A stretch of 64,000 bases of DNA from Celeribacter ethanolicus (GCF_001550095.1 NZ_LRUC01000006.1:124001-188000); one strand, 5' to 3'; shown: positions 8,580 to 17,951, counted from the first letter of the stretch. The notes: generated by a model from the letters alone, not told the origin. Made by a program: numbers and translations.

Positions 8580-10028
8580 ATGAGACGCCTTCGGAATGTG
8601 AAAATCGTGGCCACACTGGGCCCGTCCTCCAATGATTACGACACCATCCGCGCGCTTTCCGAAGCGGGCGCCGATGTGTTCCGACTGAACATGAGCCATG
8701 GCGATCACGAGGAAATCCGTGCCCGCCACGCCATCATCCGCAAGATCGAGACCGATCTTGGCCGCCCCATCGCGATTCTCGCGGATTTGCAGGGACCGAA
8801 GCTGCGGGTCGGGAAATTTGCCCATGGCGCGCACGATCTCGAAGAAGGCGACAAGTTCCGCCTCGATCTCGACGATGCGCCGGGCAATGGCGACCGGGTG
8901 CAACTGCCGCATCCTGAAATTTTCGCCGCGTTGAAACCGGGCGCGACGCTTCTGGTCAACGACGGGAAAATCCGTCTCAAGGTCGAAGAGTGCGGCCCCG
9001 ATTATGCCGATTGTGTCGTGACCGTGGGTGGGACGATTTCCAACCGCAAGGGCGTGAACGTGCCGGATGTGGTGCTGCCGCTGGCCGCGCTGTCGCCGAA
9101 GGACCGCAAGGATCTCGAATTCGTCTGCGAGCTGGGCGTCGACTGGGTCGCGCTGTCTTTCGTGCAGCGCCCGGAAGACATGCTGGAGGCCAAGGAGCTT
9201 GTGAAAGGCCGTGCCTCGGTGCTGGCGAAGATCGAAAAGCCCTCTGCCGTCGAAGCGTTCGAGAGCATTCTCGCCGTGTCCGACGGCATCATGGTGGCCC
9301 GTGGCGATTTGGGCGTCGAACTGCCGGTGCAGGCCGTTCCGCCGATCCAGAAACGCCTGACGCGCCGGTGTCGTGCAGCGGCCAAGCCGGTGATCGTGGC
9401 GACGCAGATGCTCGAAAGCATGATCGAAAGCCCGATGCCGACCCGCGCCGAAGTGTCCGACGTGGCAACCGCCATCTATGAGGGCGCCGATGCGATCATG
9501 TTGTCGGCTGAATCTGCGGCGGGCAATTACCCGGTTGAGGCGGTCACGACGATGAACAACGTCGCCATGTCGGTGGAAAACGATCCGGTGTATCGCGATG
9601 TGCTCGACGCCTCGCGGGCGGGGATCAAGAAACAGACGGTTGCGGACGCCATCGTGTCCGCGGCGCGCGAGATCGCCGAGACCACCGACGTGAAAGCCAT
9701 CGTGTGCTACTCCGAGAGCGGCACCACCGCGGCGCTGACCGCGCGTGAACGTCCGCATGTGCCGATCATTGCCATGACGTCGCGCCGCAACACCGCGCGC
9801 AAGCTCTGCCTCTACTGGGGCATGCATTGCGTGATGACCGGTGAGGTCGAGCGCTTCAAGATGGCCGTGGTCAATGCGGCGCGGGCTGCGCGGACTTCGG
9901 GTTTTGCGACCGAGGCCGACAAGATCGTCGTGGTCGCGGGCATCCCGTTCAACCATGCTGGTTCGACCAACATTCTGCGGGTCGCGCCCTGTGAAGAGCG
10001 GCTGATCTTCAACACCGACCCGGAATAA
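8580..10028 (+). CDS. pyk: Pyruvate kinase
   Basis: 482 aa, the normal length. It converts phosphoenolpyruvate and ADP to pyruvate and ATP at the end of glycolysis. The start gives MRRLRNVKIVATLGPSS. Active-site stretches are FRLNMSHGDHEEI, ILADLQGPKLRVG, KIEKPSAVEAFESIL and MVARGDLGVELPVQ, then VATQMLESMI and the allosteric C-terminal domain (AIVCYSESGTTAALTARERP). In-frame codons extend upstream to 8001, but these are antisense to the amidohydrolase gene; the ATG at 8580 fits homologues. AAGGA lies slightly far upstream, at about 13 nt. Confidence 0.97.
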   Translation: MRRLRNVKIVATLGPSSNDYDTIRALSEAGADVFRLNMSHGDHEEIRARHAIIRKIETDLGRPIAILADLQGPKLRVGKFAHGAHDLEEGDKFRLDLDDAPGNGDRVQLPHPEIFAALKPGATLLVNDGKIRLKVEECGPDYADCVVTVGGTISNRKGVNVPDVVLPLAALSPKDRKDLEFVCELGVDWVALSFVQRPEDMLEAKELVKGRASVLAKIEKPSAVEAFESILAVSDGIMVARGDLGVELPVQAVPPIQKRLTRRCRAAAKPVIVATQMLESMIESPMPTRAEVSDVATAIYEGADAIMLSAESAAGNYPVEAVTTMNNVAMSVENDPVYRDVLDASRAGIKKQTVADAIVSAAREIAETTDVKAIVCYSESGTTAALTARERPHVPIIAMTSRRNTARKLCLYWGMHCVMTGEVERFKMAVVNAARAARTSGFATEADKIVVVAGIPFNHAGSTNILRVAPCEERLIFNTDPE

Positions 10029-10046
10029 CCGGGGAACAGGGCCGCG

Positions 10047-10268
10047 ATGGACACCGATCTTTTCCTCGTGTTGGGATCGCTTCTGTGCTGTCTGGCCCTG
10101 ACCTCGGCGGCAAGCGCCTTTTCCGAAAGCCGCCGTCCCCGCACCGCCATCTGGCTTGTGCTGATCGGGGGCGGCATGGTGCTTTCGGCTTTGCTCTTGC
10201 GTCCCGGGGGATACGCATTTGCGGAGTTCCCCGAGGCCCTGATCCGGGTGCTCGGCAGATTTTTCTGA
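10047..10268 (+). CDS. Small two-helix membrane protein, unknown
   Basis: 73 aa with two hydrophobic segments (LFLVLGSLLCCLALTSAASAF and TAIWLVLIGGGMVLSALLL), so it is probably a small inner-membrane protein. It lies 18 bp after pyk in the same direction, with a purine-rich GGGGAAC before the ATG. No family recognised. Codon usage looks like that of its neighbours, and the position between pyk and rpmI suggests cotranscription with pyk. Confidence 0.65.
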   Translation: MDTDLFLVLGSLLCCLALTSAASAFSESRRPRTAIWLVLIGGGMVLSALLLRPGGYAFAEFPEALIRVLGRFF

Positions 10269-10287
10269 GAAACCGCACGCGCAAGGC

Positions 10288-10316
10288 TTGCAAATACAAG
10301 GGATCGGCTGTAATGG
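10288..10316 (+). promoter_or_regulatory. Candidate sigma-70 promoter for rpmI-rplT
   Basis: TTGCAA at 10288-10293 and TAATGG at 10311-10316 are separated by 17 nt, a good match to a housekeeping -35/-10 pair. A short hairpin CGGCTG/CAGCCG (10305-10322) overlaps the -10. The leader to the rpmI ATG would be about 70 nt, long enough for L20-type autoregulation, but I cannot identify an L20 site. Confidence 0.45.
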
Positions 10317-10391
10317 CAGCCGCTCATGGGACGCGTCCGGCGGTATGGCATGCCGAGTCGCGTTGAAAACCACCCCATAAAGGAGATGGAA

Positions 10392-10592
10392 ATGCCTAAG
10401 ATGAAGACGAAGTCGAGCGCGAAGAAGCGCTTCAAAATGACCGCCACCGGCAAGGTCAAAGCGGGTCAGGCCGGCAAACGCCACGGCATGATCAAACGCA
10501 CCACCAAGTTCATCCGTGACGCTCGTGGCACCACGACGCTCTCCGCGCCCGACGCGAAGATCGTCAAAGGCTACATGCCGTACAACCGCTAA
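10392..10592 (+). CDS. rpmI: 50S ribosomal protein L35
   Basis: 66 aa, the standard size: [20 protein letters not shown], then Lys/Arg-rich [12 protein letters not shown]. The ATG at 10392 is preceded by AAAGGAGATGGAA, a strong ribosome site; an in-frame upstream ATG at 10326 is not needed. rplT follows 16 bp later, the classic rpmI-rplT pair (infC is not next to them here). Confidence 0.97.
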   Translation: MPKMKTKSSAKKRFKMTATGKVKAGQAGKRHGMIKRTTKFIRDARGTTTLSAPDAKIVKGYMPYNR

Positions 10593-10608
10593 TCAGGAGT
10601 AGAGACAC

Positions 10609-10971
10609 ATGTCCCGCACCAAAGGTGGTACCGTTACCCACGCCCGTCACAAAAAAGTTCTGAAGGCCGCCAAAGGTTACTACGGCGCCCGTTCCCGGAA
10701 TTTCCGCACCGCGACCCAGGCCGTCGACAAGGCGAACCAATACGCGACCCGCGACCGTAAGGCCCGCAAGCGTAACTTCCGCGCCCTGTGGATCCAGCGG
10801 ATCAACGCCGCCGTGCGTTCGCATGACGAAGCGCTGACCTACTCCAAATTCATCAACGGCCTGTCGCTGGCTGGCATCGAAGTTGACCGTAAGGTTCTCT
10901 CCGATCTCGCCATCAACGAGCCGGAAGCATTTGGTGCCATCGTCGAAAAGGCGAAGGCCGCGCTCGCGTAA
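10609..10971 (+). CDS. rplT: 50S ribosomal protein L20
   Basis: 120 aa, full length. It starts [19 protein letters not shown] and contains the L20 signatures [15 protein letters not shown] and [21 protein letters not shown]. It binds 23S rRNA early in 50S assembly. CAGGAG lies upstream of the ATG. It is cotranscribed with rpmI and followed by a terminator before pheS. Confidence 0.97.
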   Translation: MSRTKGGTVTHARHKKVLKAAKGYYGARSRNFRTATQAVDKANQYATRDRKARKRNFRALWIQRINAAVRSHDEALTYSKFINGLSLAGIEVDRKVLSDLAINEPEAFGAIVEKAKAALA

Positions 10972-10999
10972 GCTCCCCCACAAGGGAACGAACATTTTT

Positions 11000-11032
11000 G
11001 AAGCCGCGGACCTCATGGGGTCTCGCGGCTTC
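11000..11032 (+). terminator. Intrinsic terminator after rplT
   Basis: Stem GAAGCCGCG (11000-11008) with CGCGGCTTC (11024-11032), extended inwards by GACC/GGTC after one bulged base, then a T-rich TTGTCTTTTG. It separates rpmI-rplT from pheS, though some readthrough is possible. Confidence 0.75.
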
Positions 11033-11090
11033 TTGTCTTTTGGGTCTCCCGTGGTATCGAGGCGGGGACCAATGAATACGAGGGGTTCAG

Positions 11091-12161
11091 ATGGACGATC
11101 TGAAGAACAAATACCTCACCGCGATCTTGCAGGCCGGTGACGAGGCGACGCTGGAAGACATCCGTCTGCAAGCGGTCGGCAAAAAGGGCGAAGTGGCGCT
11201 CAAGATGCGTGAACTGGGCAAGATGAGTCCGGAAGAGCGTCAGGTCATGGGGCCGCAACTCAACGCCCTCAAGGACGAGATCAACTCCGCGCTGGCCGCC
11301 AAGAAGGTCGCGCTGGAAGACGCCGCTCTGGATGCACGTCTGGCCGAGGAATGGCTCGATGTCACGCTTCCGGGCCGTCAGCGTCCGCAAGGGACCATCC
11401 ACCCGATCTCCCGCGTCTCCGAGGAAATCTACGCGATCTTCGCCGATCTCGGCTTTGCCGTCGCCGAAGGCCCGCAGATCGAGGACGATTTCCACAACTT
11501 CGACGCGCTCAACATCGCGCCGAACCACCCGGCGCGCCAGGAGCATGATACCTTCTACATGCACCGCGCCGAAGGCGACGAGCGTGCGCCGAATGTGCTT
11601 CGGACCCACACCTCGCCGGTGCAAATCCGCTCGATGATTGCCCAAGGCGCGCCGATCCGCATCATCGCGCCGGGCCGTGTGTATCGTTCGGACTACGACC
11701 AGACCCACACGCCGATGTTCCACCAGGTCGAAGGCATGGCCATCGACAAGGACATCTCCATGGCGAACCTGAAATGGGTGCTCGAAGAGTTCTACACCGC
11801 GTTTTTCGGCACCAAGGTCAAAACCCGCTTCCGCGCCTCGCACTTCCCCTTCACGGAACCCTCCGCTGAGGTGGATGTGCAGTGCAAATGGGAAAACGGC
11901 ACCGTGACCGTGGGTGAGGGCGACGATTGGCTCGAAGTCCTGGGCTCCGGCATGATGCACCCCAAAGTCCTGACCGCCGGCTGCATCGACCCGAAAGAAT
12001 GGCAAGGCTTTGCCTTCGGCATGGGGATCGACCGTCTGGCGATGCTGAAATACGGCATCCCGGATTTGCGGGCGTTCTTTGACTCCGACCTGCGCTGGCT
12101 GCGTCACTACGGGTTTAGTGCGCTCGGCACGCCGACGCTGGCGGGGGGGATTCACGGGTAA
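11091..12161 (+). CDS. pheS: Phenylalanyl-tRNA synthetase alpha subunit
   Basis: 356 aa, full length. An N-terminal coiled-coil that contacts tRNA-Phe (~1-85) precedes the class II catalytic core: [22 protein letters not shown], motif 2 region [20 protein letters not shown], and motif 3 [17 protein letters not shown]. With PheT it forms the alpha2-beta2 enzyme that charges tRNA-Phe. GAGGGG precedes the ATG. The stop overlaps the start of an accessory DUF2513 gene (TAATG) rather than leading straight to pheT. Confidence 0.97.
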   Translation: MDDLKNKYLTAILQAGDEATLEDIRLQAVGKKGEVALKMRELGKMSPEERQVMGPQLNALKDEINSALAAKKVALEDAALDARLAEEWLDVTLPGRQRPQGTIHPISRVSEEIYAIFADLGFAVAEGPQIEDDFHNFDALNIAPNHPARQEHDTFYMHRAEGDERAPNVLRTHTSPVQIRSMIAQGAPIRIIAPGRVYRSDYDQTHTPMFHQVEGMAIDKDISMANLKWVLEEFYTAFFGTKVKTRFRASHFPFTEPSAEVDVQCKWENGTVTVGEGDDWLEVLGSGMMHPKVLTAGCIDPKEWQGFAFGMGIDRLAMLKYGIPDLRAFFDSDLRWLRHYGFSALGTPTLAGGIHG

Positions 12162-12535
12162 TGCCTAAAAGAGACCTCAATCGAATTAGGGAGCTACTTC
12201 TAAAGGCAGAAGCGCGCCCGCTCGAACCCGATGATGATTTTAACGACGGTTATCTATGCTTTGATGAGACCGAGATTAGTCCTGAAGATGGCTATCAGCT
12301 TCTTTTAATGAAAGATGCTGGTCTAATTGAGGGGCGCGATGCGAGTACCGGATTGTTTCGCATCACCAATGTTGGTCATGACTACCTTGATGCAATTCGT
12401 AATGAAGGCATTTGGTCCGATACCAAAAATGCTGTTGCTGAAACAGGTGGAAGCGTGACGCTAGAAGTCGTGAAAAGTCTCGCAACCGGCTTTCTGAAAA
12501 AGAAAATCTCCCAACACACGGGGATCGAACTATGA
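12161..12535 (+). CDS. DUF2513 family protein, inserted between pheS and pheT
   Basis: 124 aa. The features fit DUF2513: an N-terminal KRDLNRIRELLLKAE, a central winged-helix-like YQLLLMKDAGLIEG and LFRITNVGHDYLDAIRNEGIW, and a C-terminal VTLEVVKSLATGFLKKK. Function is unknown; the family is scattered in bacterial accessory regions and phages. The start ATG overlaps the pheS stop by 1 nt and its end overlaps the pheT ATG by 4 nt, so all three are likely translationally coupled. The DNA is visibly AT-richer than both neighbours and uses codons such as TTA, AAT and GGT more. This suggests acquisition, with the exact overlaps being notable. Confidence 0.8.
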   Translation: MPKRDLNRIRELLLKAEARPLEPDDDFNDGYLCFDETEISPEDGYQLLLMKDAGLIEGRDASTGLFRITNVGHDYLDAIRNEGIWSDTKNAVAETGGSVTLEVVKSLATGFLKKKISQHTGIEL

Positions 12536-14925
12536 AATTCACACTCTCCTGGCTCAAAGAGCATCTGGAAACCGAGGCCTCCCTCGATGACATCCTTTAC
12601 GCGCTGACCGATCTCGGGCTTGAGGTCGAAGGCGTCGAGAACCCGCGCGACAAGCTTAAAGGCTTTAAACTCGTGAAGGTCAAAGAGGCCGAGAAGCACC
12701 CCGACGCCGACAAGTTGCGGGTCTGTCAGGTCGAGACGGACGAGGGGATGACCCAGATCGTCTGTGGCGCGCCCAATGCCCGGGCTGGGATCACCGCCGT
12801 TTTGGCGAAACCCGGCATGTATATTCCCGGCCTCGACATTACGATTTCCGTCGGCAAAATCCGCGGCGTGGAGAGCCATGGCATGATGGCGTCTGAGCGC
12901 GAGCTGGAGCTGTCGGACGAGCACAACGGCATCATCGAGCTGGAAGATGGCGAGATCGGCATGGAGTTCGCCGACTGGCTGGCGAAACATCAGCCCGCCA
13001 AGGTCGACCCTGTGATCGAGATCGCCATCACCCCGAACCGCCCCGATGCGCTTGGTGTCCACGGCATCGCCCGCGATCTCGCGGCGCGGGGGCTTGGCAC
13101 GTTGAAACCGCTCAAGGTCGAGATGGTCGAGGGCAAATTTCCGAACCCAATCTCGGTGGAGATCACAGAGGCCGCGCAAGACGGTTGCCACGTCTTTGCC
13201 GGGCGTCTGATCAAAGGCGTGAAAAACGGCCCCTCGCCGAAATGGTTGCAGGATCGCCTGACCGCCATCGGTCTGCGCCCGATTTCGATTCTGGTCGATG
13301 TCACCAACTTCTTCACCTATGACCGCAACCGCCCGCTGCACGTCTTTGACGCGGCGACGGTGGAGGGCGGTCTGGTGATCGACCGCGCGAAAGGCGGCGA
13401 GGAGTTGCTGGCGCTCGACGAGAAGACCTACAAAATGCCTGAAGGCGCGATGTGCATCTTCTCCGGTGGCAAGGTCGAGAGCATCGGCGGCATCATGGGC
13501 GGCGAGGAGACCGGCTGTACGGACGAGACCACGGATGTGTTTGTTGAGGCGGCGTTCTGGAACAACCTCGACATCGCCAAGGGTGGTCGTGCGCTCAAGA
13601 TCAACTCGGATGCGCGCTATCGCAACGAACGCGGCATCGACCCGGCCTACAACATGCAGGCGCTGGACGATGCGACGGCGATGATCCTTGAGCTGTGCGG
13701 GGGCGAGGCCTCTGAGGCCGTGATCGCCGGCGAGGTGCCGGATGTGTCCCGCGCCTACCACCTCGACACAGACCGGGTGCAGAGCCTTGTCGGCATGGAC
13801 ATCCCGGCGGAACGTCAGGTTGCCATCCTCGAAAGCCTTGGCTTCGTGATGGACGGCGATATGGCGCAAGTGCCGAGCTGGCGTCCGGACGTCTTGGGCG
13901 AGGCCGATCTGGTCGAAGAAGTCGCCCGTGTCGAAAGCCTGACGCACCTTGAACCGAAGCCGATGAAACGCCCCTCCGGCGTGGCCAAGCAAATCCTGAC
14001 GCCGATGCAGGTGCGCGAGAGCGCGGCCCGTCATCAGGCGGCGGGCCTTGGGTTCAATGAATGCGTGACCTACAGCTTCATTGACCAGAAGTCGGCGGAA
14101 CTCTTCGGTGGAGGCACCGATGCGGTACGTCTGGAAAACCCGATCAGCTCTGAGATGAGCCACATGCGCCCGGACCTTTTGCCCGGTCTTCTGACGGCGG
14201 CGACGCGCAATCAGGCGCGCGGTTTTGCGGACCTGAACCTGTTCGAATGCGGCCCTGCCTTCTTCGGTGGCGAACCGGGCGAGCAGCGTGCGCAAATCTC
14301 CGGTCTGCGGGTCGGCGCGACGGGGGCGAAAGACGTGCATGGCGAGCGTCGTACCTACGATCTTTATGACGCGAAAGCCGATGCGGAGGCCGTTTTGGCG
14401 GCGATTGGTGCGCCCGCCAAAGCGCAAATCCTGCGCGATACCTCGCCGTGGTTCCATCCGGGCCGCTCGGGCAAAATCTGCCTCGGTCCGAAAAAGGTTC
14501 TGGCCGAATTCGGCGAGCTGCACCCGAAGGTTCTCAAGGAGATGGGCGTCAAAGGCACTGCCGTGGCCTTTACCGTTTACCTCGAAGAGGCCCCGATGCC
14601 GCGCGGCGCCAAGATTGCACGCTCTGCCTTCTTCACCAACGACCTGCAAGCCGTTGAGCGCGACTTTGCCTTTGTCGTCGACAAGGATGTGCGGTCGCTC
14701 GATGTGGTGAATGCCGCGGGTGGGGCCGACAAGGCGCTGATCGAAGATGTGCGCGTCTTTGACGAGTTCATCGGTGGCTCTCTGGGCGAAGGTAAAAAAT
14801 CGCTCGCGATTACCGTGCGTATTCAGCCGACCGAGGGCACTCTGAAAGAGAAAGACCTCGAAGAACTGTCCGCGAAGATCATCGCCAAGGTGGAAAAAGC
14901 GACCGGCGGAACGCTGCGCGGTTAA
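12532..14925 (+). CDS. pheT: Phenylalanyl-tRNA synthetase beta subunit
   Basis: 797 aa, full length. Domains in order: N-terminal and tRNA-binding OB fold (~40-150, KHPDADKLRVCQV, VCGAPNARAG), B3/B4 editing region (NRPLHVFDAATVEGG, AMCIFSGGKVESIGGIMGGE), B5, the catalytic-like core (MSHMRPDLLPGLL) and the C-terminal FDX-ACB anticodon-binding domain (FFTNDLQAVERDFAFVVDKD to the end). The start overlaps the DUF2513 gene by 4 nt. It pairs with PheS and edits mischarged Tyr-tRNA-Phe. Confidence 0.97.
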   Translation: MKFTLSWLKEHLETEASLDDILYALTDLGLEVEGVENPRDKLKGFKLVKVKEAEKHPDADKLRVCQVETDEGMTQIVCGAPNARAGITAVLAKPGMYIPGLDITISVGKIRGVESHGMMASERELELSDEHNGIIELEDGEIGMEFADWLAKHQPAKVDPVIEIAITPNRPDALGVHGIARDLAARGLGTLKPLKVEMVEGKFPNPISVEITEAAQDGCHVFAGRLIKGVKNGPSPKWLQDRLTAIGLRPISILVDVTNFFTYDRNRPLHVFDAATVEGGLVIDRAKGGEELLALDEKTYKMPEGAMCIFSGGKVESIGGIMGGEETGCTDETTDVFVEAAFWNNLDIAKGGRALKINSDARYRNERGIDPAYNMQALDDATAMILELCGGEASEAVIAGEVPDVSRAYHLDTDRVQSLVGMDIPAERQVAILESLGFVMDGDMAQVPSWRPDVLGEADLVEEVARVESLTHLEPKPMKRPSGVAKQILTPMQVRESAARHQAAGLGFNECVTYSFIDQKSAELFGGGTDAVRLENPISSEMSHMRPDLLPGLLTAATRNQARGFADLNLFECGPAFFGGEPGEQRAQISGLRVGATGAKDVHGERRTYDLYDAKADAEAVLAAIGAPAKAQILRDTSPWFHPGRSGKICLGPKKVLAEFGELHPKVLKEMGVKGTAVAFTVYLEEAPMPRGAKIARSAFFTNDLQAVERDFAFVVDKDVRSLDVVNAAGGADKALIEDVRVFDEFIGGSLGEGKKSLAITVRIQPTEGTLKEKDLEELSAKIIAKVEKATGGTLRG

Positions 14926-14947
14926 GTTCAGAATGGATGGAGAATTG

Positions 14948-14977
14948 AAAAACGGCGCCTATTTGGCGCCGTTTTTT
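14948..14977. terminator. Bidirectional terminator after pheT
   Basis: 12-bp stem AAAAACGGCGCC / GGCGCCGTTTTT with a TATTT loop and T runs on both strands. The stop codon of the convergent glycosyltransferase gene (14976-14978) overlaps the right arm. Confidence 0.92.
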
Positions 14978-16457
14978 ATTGGTTATTTTGCAACGGGATG
15001 ATCACATAGGGGACGTCGCGGGTTTTCACGTCTTCGAAGCGATAAGGGAGTGTGGCGACGCTCAGAGGGCCGGGCTCTGACACGGCGGGGATCAATCCGT
15101 GTGTGGTGAGTTTGCCCATGATCCTGTCCGGATCGGTGATGCCGATGACGACGATCCGTTCGAGATCGTCAGGGATCGTGCCGCCGGGATGCGAGGGCAG
15201 GGCGGTCCAGGACGGGCGCAGATATTTGAGATTGCCCGGATAGTAGAAGTTGAAACTGACGACGGCGGGCGGCGTGGCCCCTTCGGGCAGATCCTGCTCG
15301 ATGGCTTCGGCGAGGCTCTCGATGTCGAGCGAGTCGCTACCCGCACCGCGCAGTCGGGTGTCTGCGATGGCGATGATGATCAAGAGTGCGAGCAGGGCGC
15401 AAAAGCGGAAGAAATTGCGCAGTAGGCGGGGCGTGAGTGTCGGCGCGACCCAGAGCATGAGCCCGAATGCCAGAGGGATCAGCAGAGGGATAAGCCAGCG
15501 GGCCTGGACGTCGGTGACGCCGAAGCCGACGACGGGAAGGGCGATGACGACAAGCCCCAAAGCACCGGAAGCGAGCATCCAGCGCGACAGGGTCGGCAGC
15601 CGACCGAGAGCGAAGAGGCGGCGGCCATAAGGCAGGCGCAGAGCGACAAGCGTAAGCAGGAGGAGGGCGAGCCCGGCCAGTGTCTCCGCGAGCATGGTCG
15701 TGAGCCCAAGAAGCGGTGGAGGCAGCCCCTCGAAGGTGGGCGGATGATAGAGCGTATCACTGGCGGCCGTGGTCATGCCGAGATGGGTCACGGCCCAGCC
15801 CATCGGCAGGGCCAGAAGCGCGACAGCGACGAGCAGCGTGAGCCAGAGATCGCGACGCCACAGCGCCTGACGGATTTCGGGAAACCAACCCGCAGTAAGC
15901 AAAAGGGGCAGCGGAAAGAGCCAGAAATTGTATTTTGTGATCCCGCCCAGCCCGAGGGCCACGCCCAGGAGGAGCGCATGGGACAGGCGATGGTCGCCGT
16001 TTTTTGCTGCGGCAATACGTCGGGCCATGACATTCAGCGTCGCGCCAATGAGCGCCAGCATGGCAATGCTGTGCGAACCCGCGCGCTGACCCTCCCAGGA
16101 GACGTTGGGCAAAAGCAAAAGCGCCAGCGTCACGGCGATGGCGATACGTACCGGCAGAAGGCGGCGAAACCCGTCGAAGCTCAGCGCATAGGTCAGGAAC
16201 AGCAGAATGTTCTTGGGCAGGGCGATGGCGAATGTGGTGGTGCCGAAAAGGTCGAAGGTGAGCGCCTGAAGCCAGTTGTAAAGCGGCGTCTGTGGCCCGT
16301 AGCCGAGGCGATAGTCCTGCGCGAGCACGAACATCTCCGCCTCGTCGAATTCGAACGTGCCGCCCAACACAGTACGCAGCACGGTTTGCACGGTGAAATA
16401 GCCGAATAGCAAGAGGAAAAAGATCCTCGACAGTCTGGCGTCCTCGGATGTCTGCAT
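14976..16457 (-). CDS. GT-C fold glycosyltransferase (family 39 / ArnT-like), copy 2
   Basis: 493 aa with about ten or more membrane helices. An N-terminal FDEAEMF lies after the first helix, the position of the acidic catalytic motif in PMT/ArnT-type GT-C enzymes, which take lipid-linked sugars. LGLGGITKYNFWLFPLP and the C-terminal soluble domain (~390-493) match the upstream paralogue. The acceptor is unknown; cell-envelope glycan or lipid A modification is inference. It lies 9 bp after the paralogous gene and is probably cotranscribed. The region of shared motifs (DEAE, GYGPQxPLYNWLQ, KYNFW) shows it arose by tandem duplication. Confidence 0.8.
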   Translation of the reverse strand: MQTSEDARLSRIFFLLLFGYFTVQTVLRTVLGGTFEFDEAEMFVLAQDYRLGYGPQTPLYNWLQALTFDLFGTTTFAIALPKNILLFLTYALSFDGFRRLLPVRIAIAVTLALLLLPNVSWEGQRAGSHSIAMLALIGATLNVMARRIAAAKNGDHRLSHALLLGVALGLGGITKYNFWLFPLPLLLTAGWFPEIRQALWRRDLWLTLLVAVALLALPMGWAVTHLGMTTAASDTLYHPPTFEGLPPPLLGLTTMLAETLAGLALLLLTLVALRLPYGRRLFALGRLPTLSRWMLASGALGLVVIALPVVGFGVTDVQARWLIPLLIPLAFGLMLWVAPTLTPRLLRNFFRFCALLALLIIIAIADTRLRGAGSDSLDIESLAEAIEQDLPEGATPPAVVSFNFYYPGNLKYLRPSWTALPSHPGGTIPDDLERIVVIGITDPDRIMGKLTTHGLIPAVSEPGPLSVATLPYRFEDVKTRDVPYVIIPLQNNQ

Positions 16458-16466
16458 TGGTTTTCC

Positions 16467-17951
16467 TTATCGTGCCGTGCCGTGGAGCAGGCGGAGGGGC
16501 AGCGTTTTCTCACCATGGTGGAACGGCAGCGCGATCTGCTGTTCTGCGCCATAGTCCGCCTCGGTCGCATAGGGCCAGCCGACCCGTGCGGCAAGCTGCG
16601 ACAGACCTTGCTCTGCTCGCATGTTGCGGCTCAGAAGCAGGAGTTGAGTGGCCTCTTCCATGCGTGCTCCTGCCGGTAGATCGGAGAGAATGCGCCAATC
16701 CGGGTGGATGCGGGCCAGATTGCCGCCGACATAGAAGTCCGCGACGATCAGCGTGTCCTCCGGCAGGTCCATGTCCTCAATCATCTGAACGAGAGGCATG
16801 AAATCGAGATCGCGCCGGGCGCCGTCCTTGTAGCGATCGAGAGACAACCCGGCAAAGACCAGAACGGCCAGAAGCGCGAGGGTGCCGAGATAACCAAGGG
16901 TTGCCGCGCGGGAGAGGCGCGCCGAAAGGTGCAGGTACAGCGCAATCACCAGCGGCAGAACGATGGGCAGGAGCCAGCGCGGGGTGATGTGACCGACATC
17001 CGCGACCCAGACGAGGATCAGCCCGGCGAGGGCAAGAACCATGCCGGTTCTCTGGAACAGGGATACGGACCAATGTGCGGAGGTCTCGGCGGTCTGGCGA
17101 CGCGACAGGACCCACAACACCGCCGCAACGAGCGTGGGCAGGATCAGAAGCACCACGAGCCCTTGAAGGTATAGCGACACGCCTTCGGGAATGAGCCGCG
17201 CGGCCTCTTCGGAAAGCTCCATCTTGCCGACCGAGGACAGGGCCAAATCAGGGTTGGCACGCATCCAGAGATAGGGTCCGGCCACGATGGCGGCGGCGAT
17301 CACCGGGGCAATGAGCGCGCGCAGGGACAGCAGGCGCTGCCGGGCCTCGGGGATGGTCAATGCCGCAAGCACAAGTCCCGCGGGAATGGCCCAGAAATTG
17401 TATTTCGCAATGCCGCCGAGCCCCATGGCCAGCCCGAACAGTGCCCAGTGCCGCCATTGCCCGGTGCGCAGAGACCAGAGAAACCCGGCGATGGTCGCCG
17501 AGATCGTGGCCAGAAGCATGTTGGAATGGGTCGTTGCGCGCTCGGCTTCCCAGGCGATGTCGGGAATGAGGAACAGTGACAAGGCACTCAAGGCCGCGAC
17601 CCGGGCGGGCACAAAGGCGCGCAGCCCGACGAAGAGCAGCGCATAGGTGGCCCAGAGCAGCAGGTTTTTGAGCAGGGAGAGCGCAAAGAGCGTCTCGCCG
17701 AAGATGGTGAATAACCCGGTCTGCAACCAGTTGTAGAGTGGCAGTTGCGGACCGTATCCCCAGCGCAGACCGGGCGTCATCAACAGCATTTCCGCCTCAT
17801 CCGTCTCCAGTGCGCCGCCGAGGACCAGCCGCAGGGCGATCTGGGCGACGAAATAGAGCGTGAGGATCAGGAAAAACAGTCGCGTGGTCCGGGCTTCGGC
17901 CAGATATCCGGCCAGTGCGCCGGTCGCGCGGTCGGGGGGCAGATTGGTCAT
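16467..17951 (-). CDS. GT-C fold glycosyltransferase (family 39 / ArnT-like), copy 1
   Basis: 494 aa multi-pass membrane protein, the first gene of the pair. It carries TDEAEMLLM after helix 1, GYGPQLPLYNWLQTGLF, AMGLGGIAKYNFW and a C-terminal soluble domain with LIVADFYVGGNLARIHPDW. These correspond position by position with the downstream copy (FEFDEAEMF, NYNWLQ-type loop, KYNFW, FYYPGNLKYLRPSW). The two are diverged paralogues, not identical repeats. Both lack recognisable neighbours for a defined glycan pathway, so donor and acceptor stay open. Confidence 0.8.
   Translation of the reverse strand: MTNLPPDRATGALAGYLAEARTTRLFFLILTLYFVAQIALRLVLGGALETDEAEMLLMTPGLRWGYGPQLPLYNWLQTGLFTIFGETLFALSLLKNLLLWATYALLFVGLRAFVPARVAALSALSLFLIPDIAWEAERATTHSNMLLATISATIAGFLWSLRTGQWRHWALFGLAMGLGGIAKYNFWAIPAGLVLAALTIPEARQRLLSLRALIAPVIAAAIVAGPYLWMRANPDLALSSVGKMELSEEAARLIPEGVSLYLQGLVVLLILPTLVAAVLWVLSRRQTAETSAHWSVSLFQRTGMVLALAGLILVWVADVGHITPRWLLPIVLPLVIALYLHLSARLSRAATLGYLGTLALLAVLVFAGLSLDRYKDGARRDLDFMPLVQMIEDMDLPEDTLIVADFYVGGNLARIHPDWRILSDLPAGARMEEATQLLLLSRNMRAEQGLSQLAARVGWPYATEADYGAEQQIALPFHHGEKTLPLRLLHGTAR

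Noticed and set aside
8442-10484. Very long open frame on the minus strand opposite pyk, continuous with the amidohydrolase gene
   Set aside because: High-GC antisense frame; no family features outside the 257-residue amidohydrolase, and pyk on the other strand is fully conserved.
12161-12535. Prophage or integrative element around DUF2513 or the AbiC-like gene
   Set aside because: No integrase, transposase, tRNA target or flanking repeat was seen near either gene.
12382-14649. 755-codon open frame on the minus strand opposite pheT
   Set aside because: Antisense frame of pheT in high-GC DNA; no ribosome site or family match.
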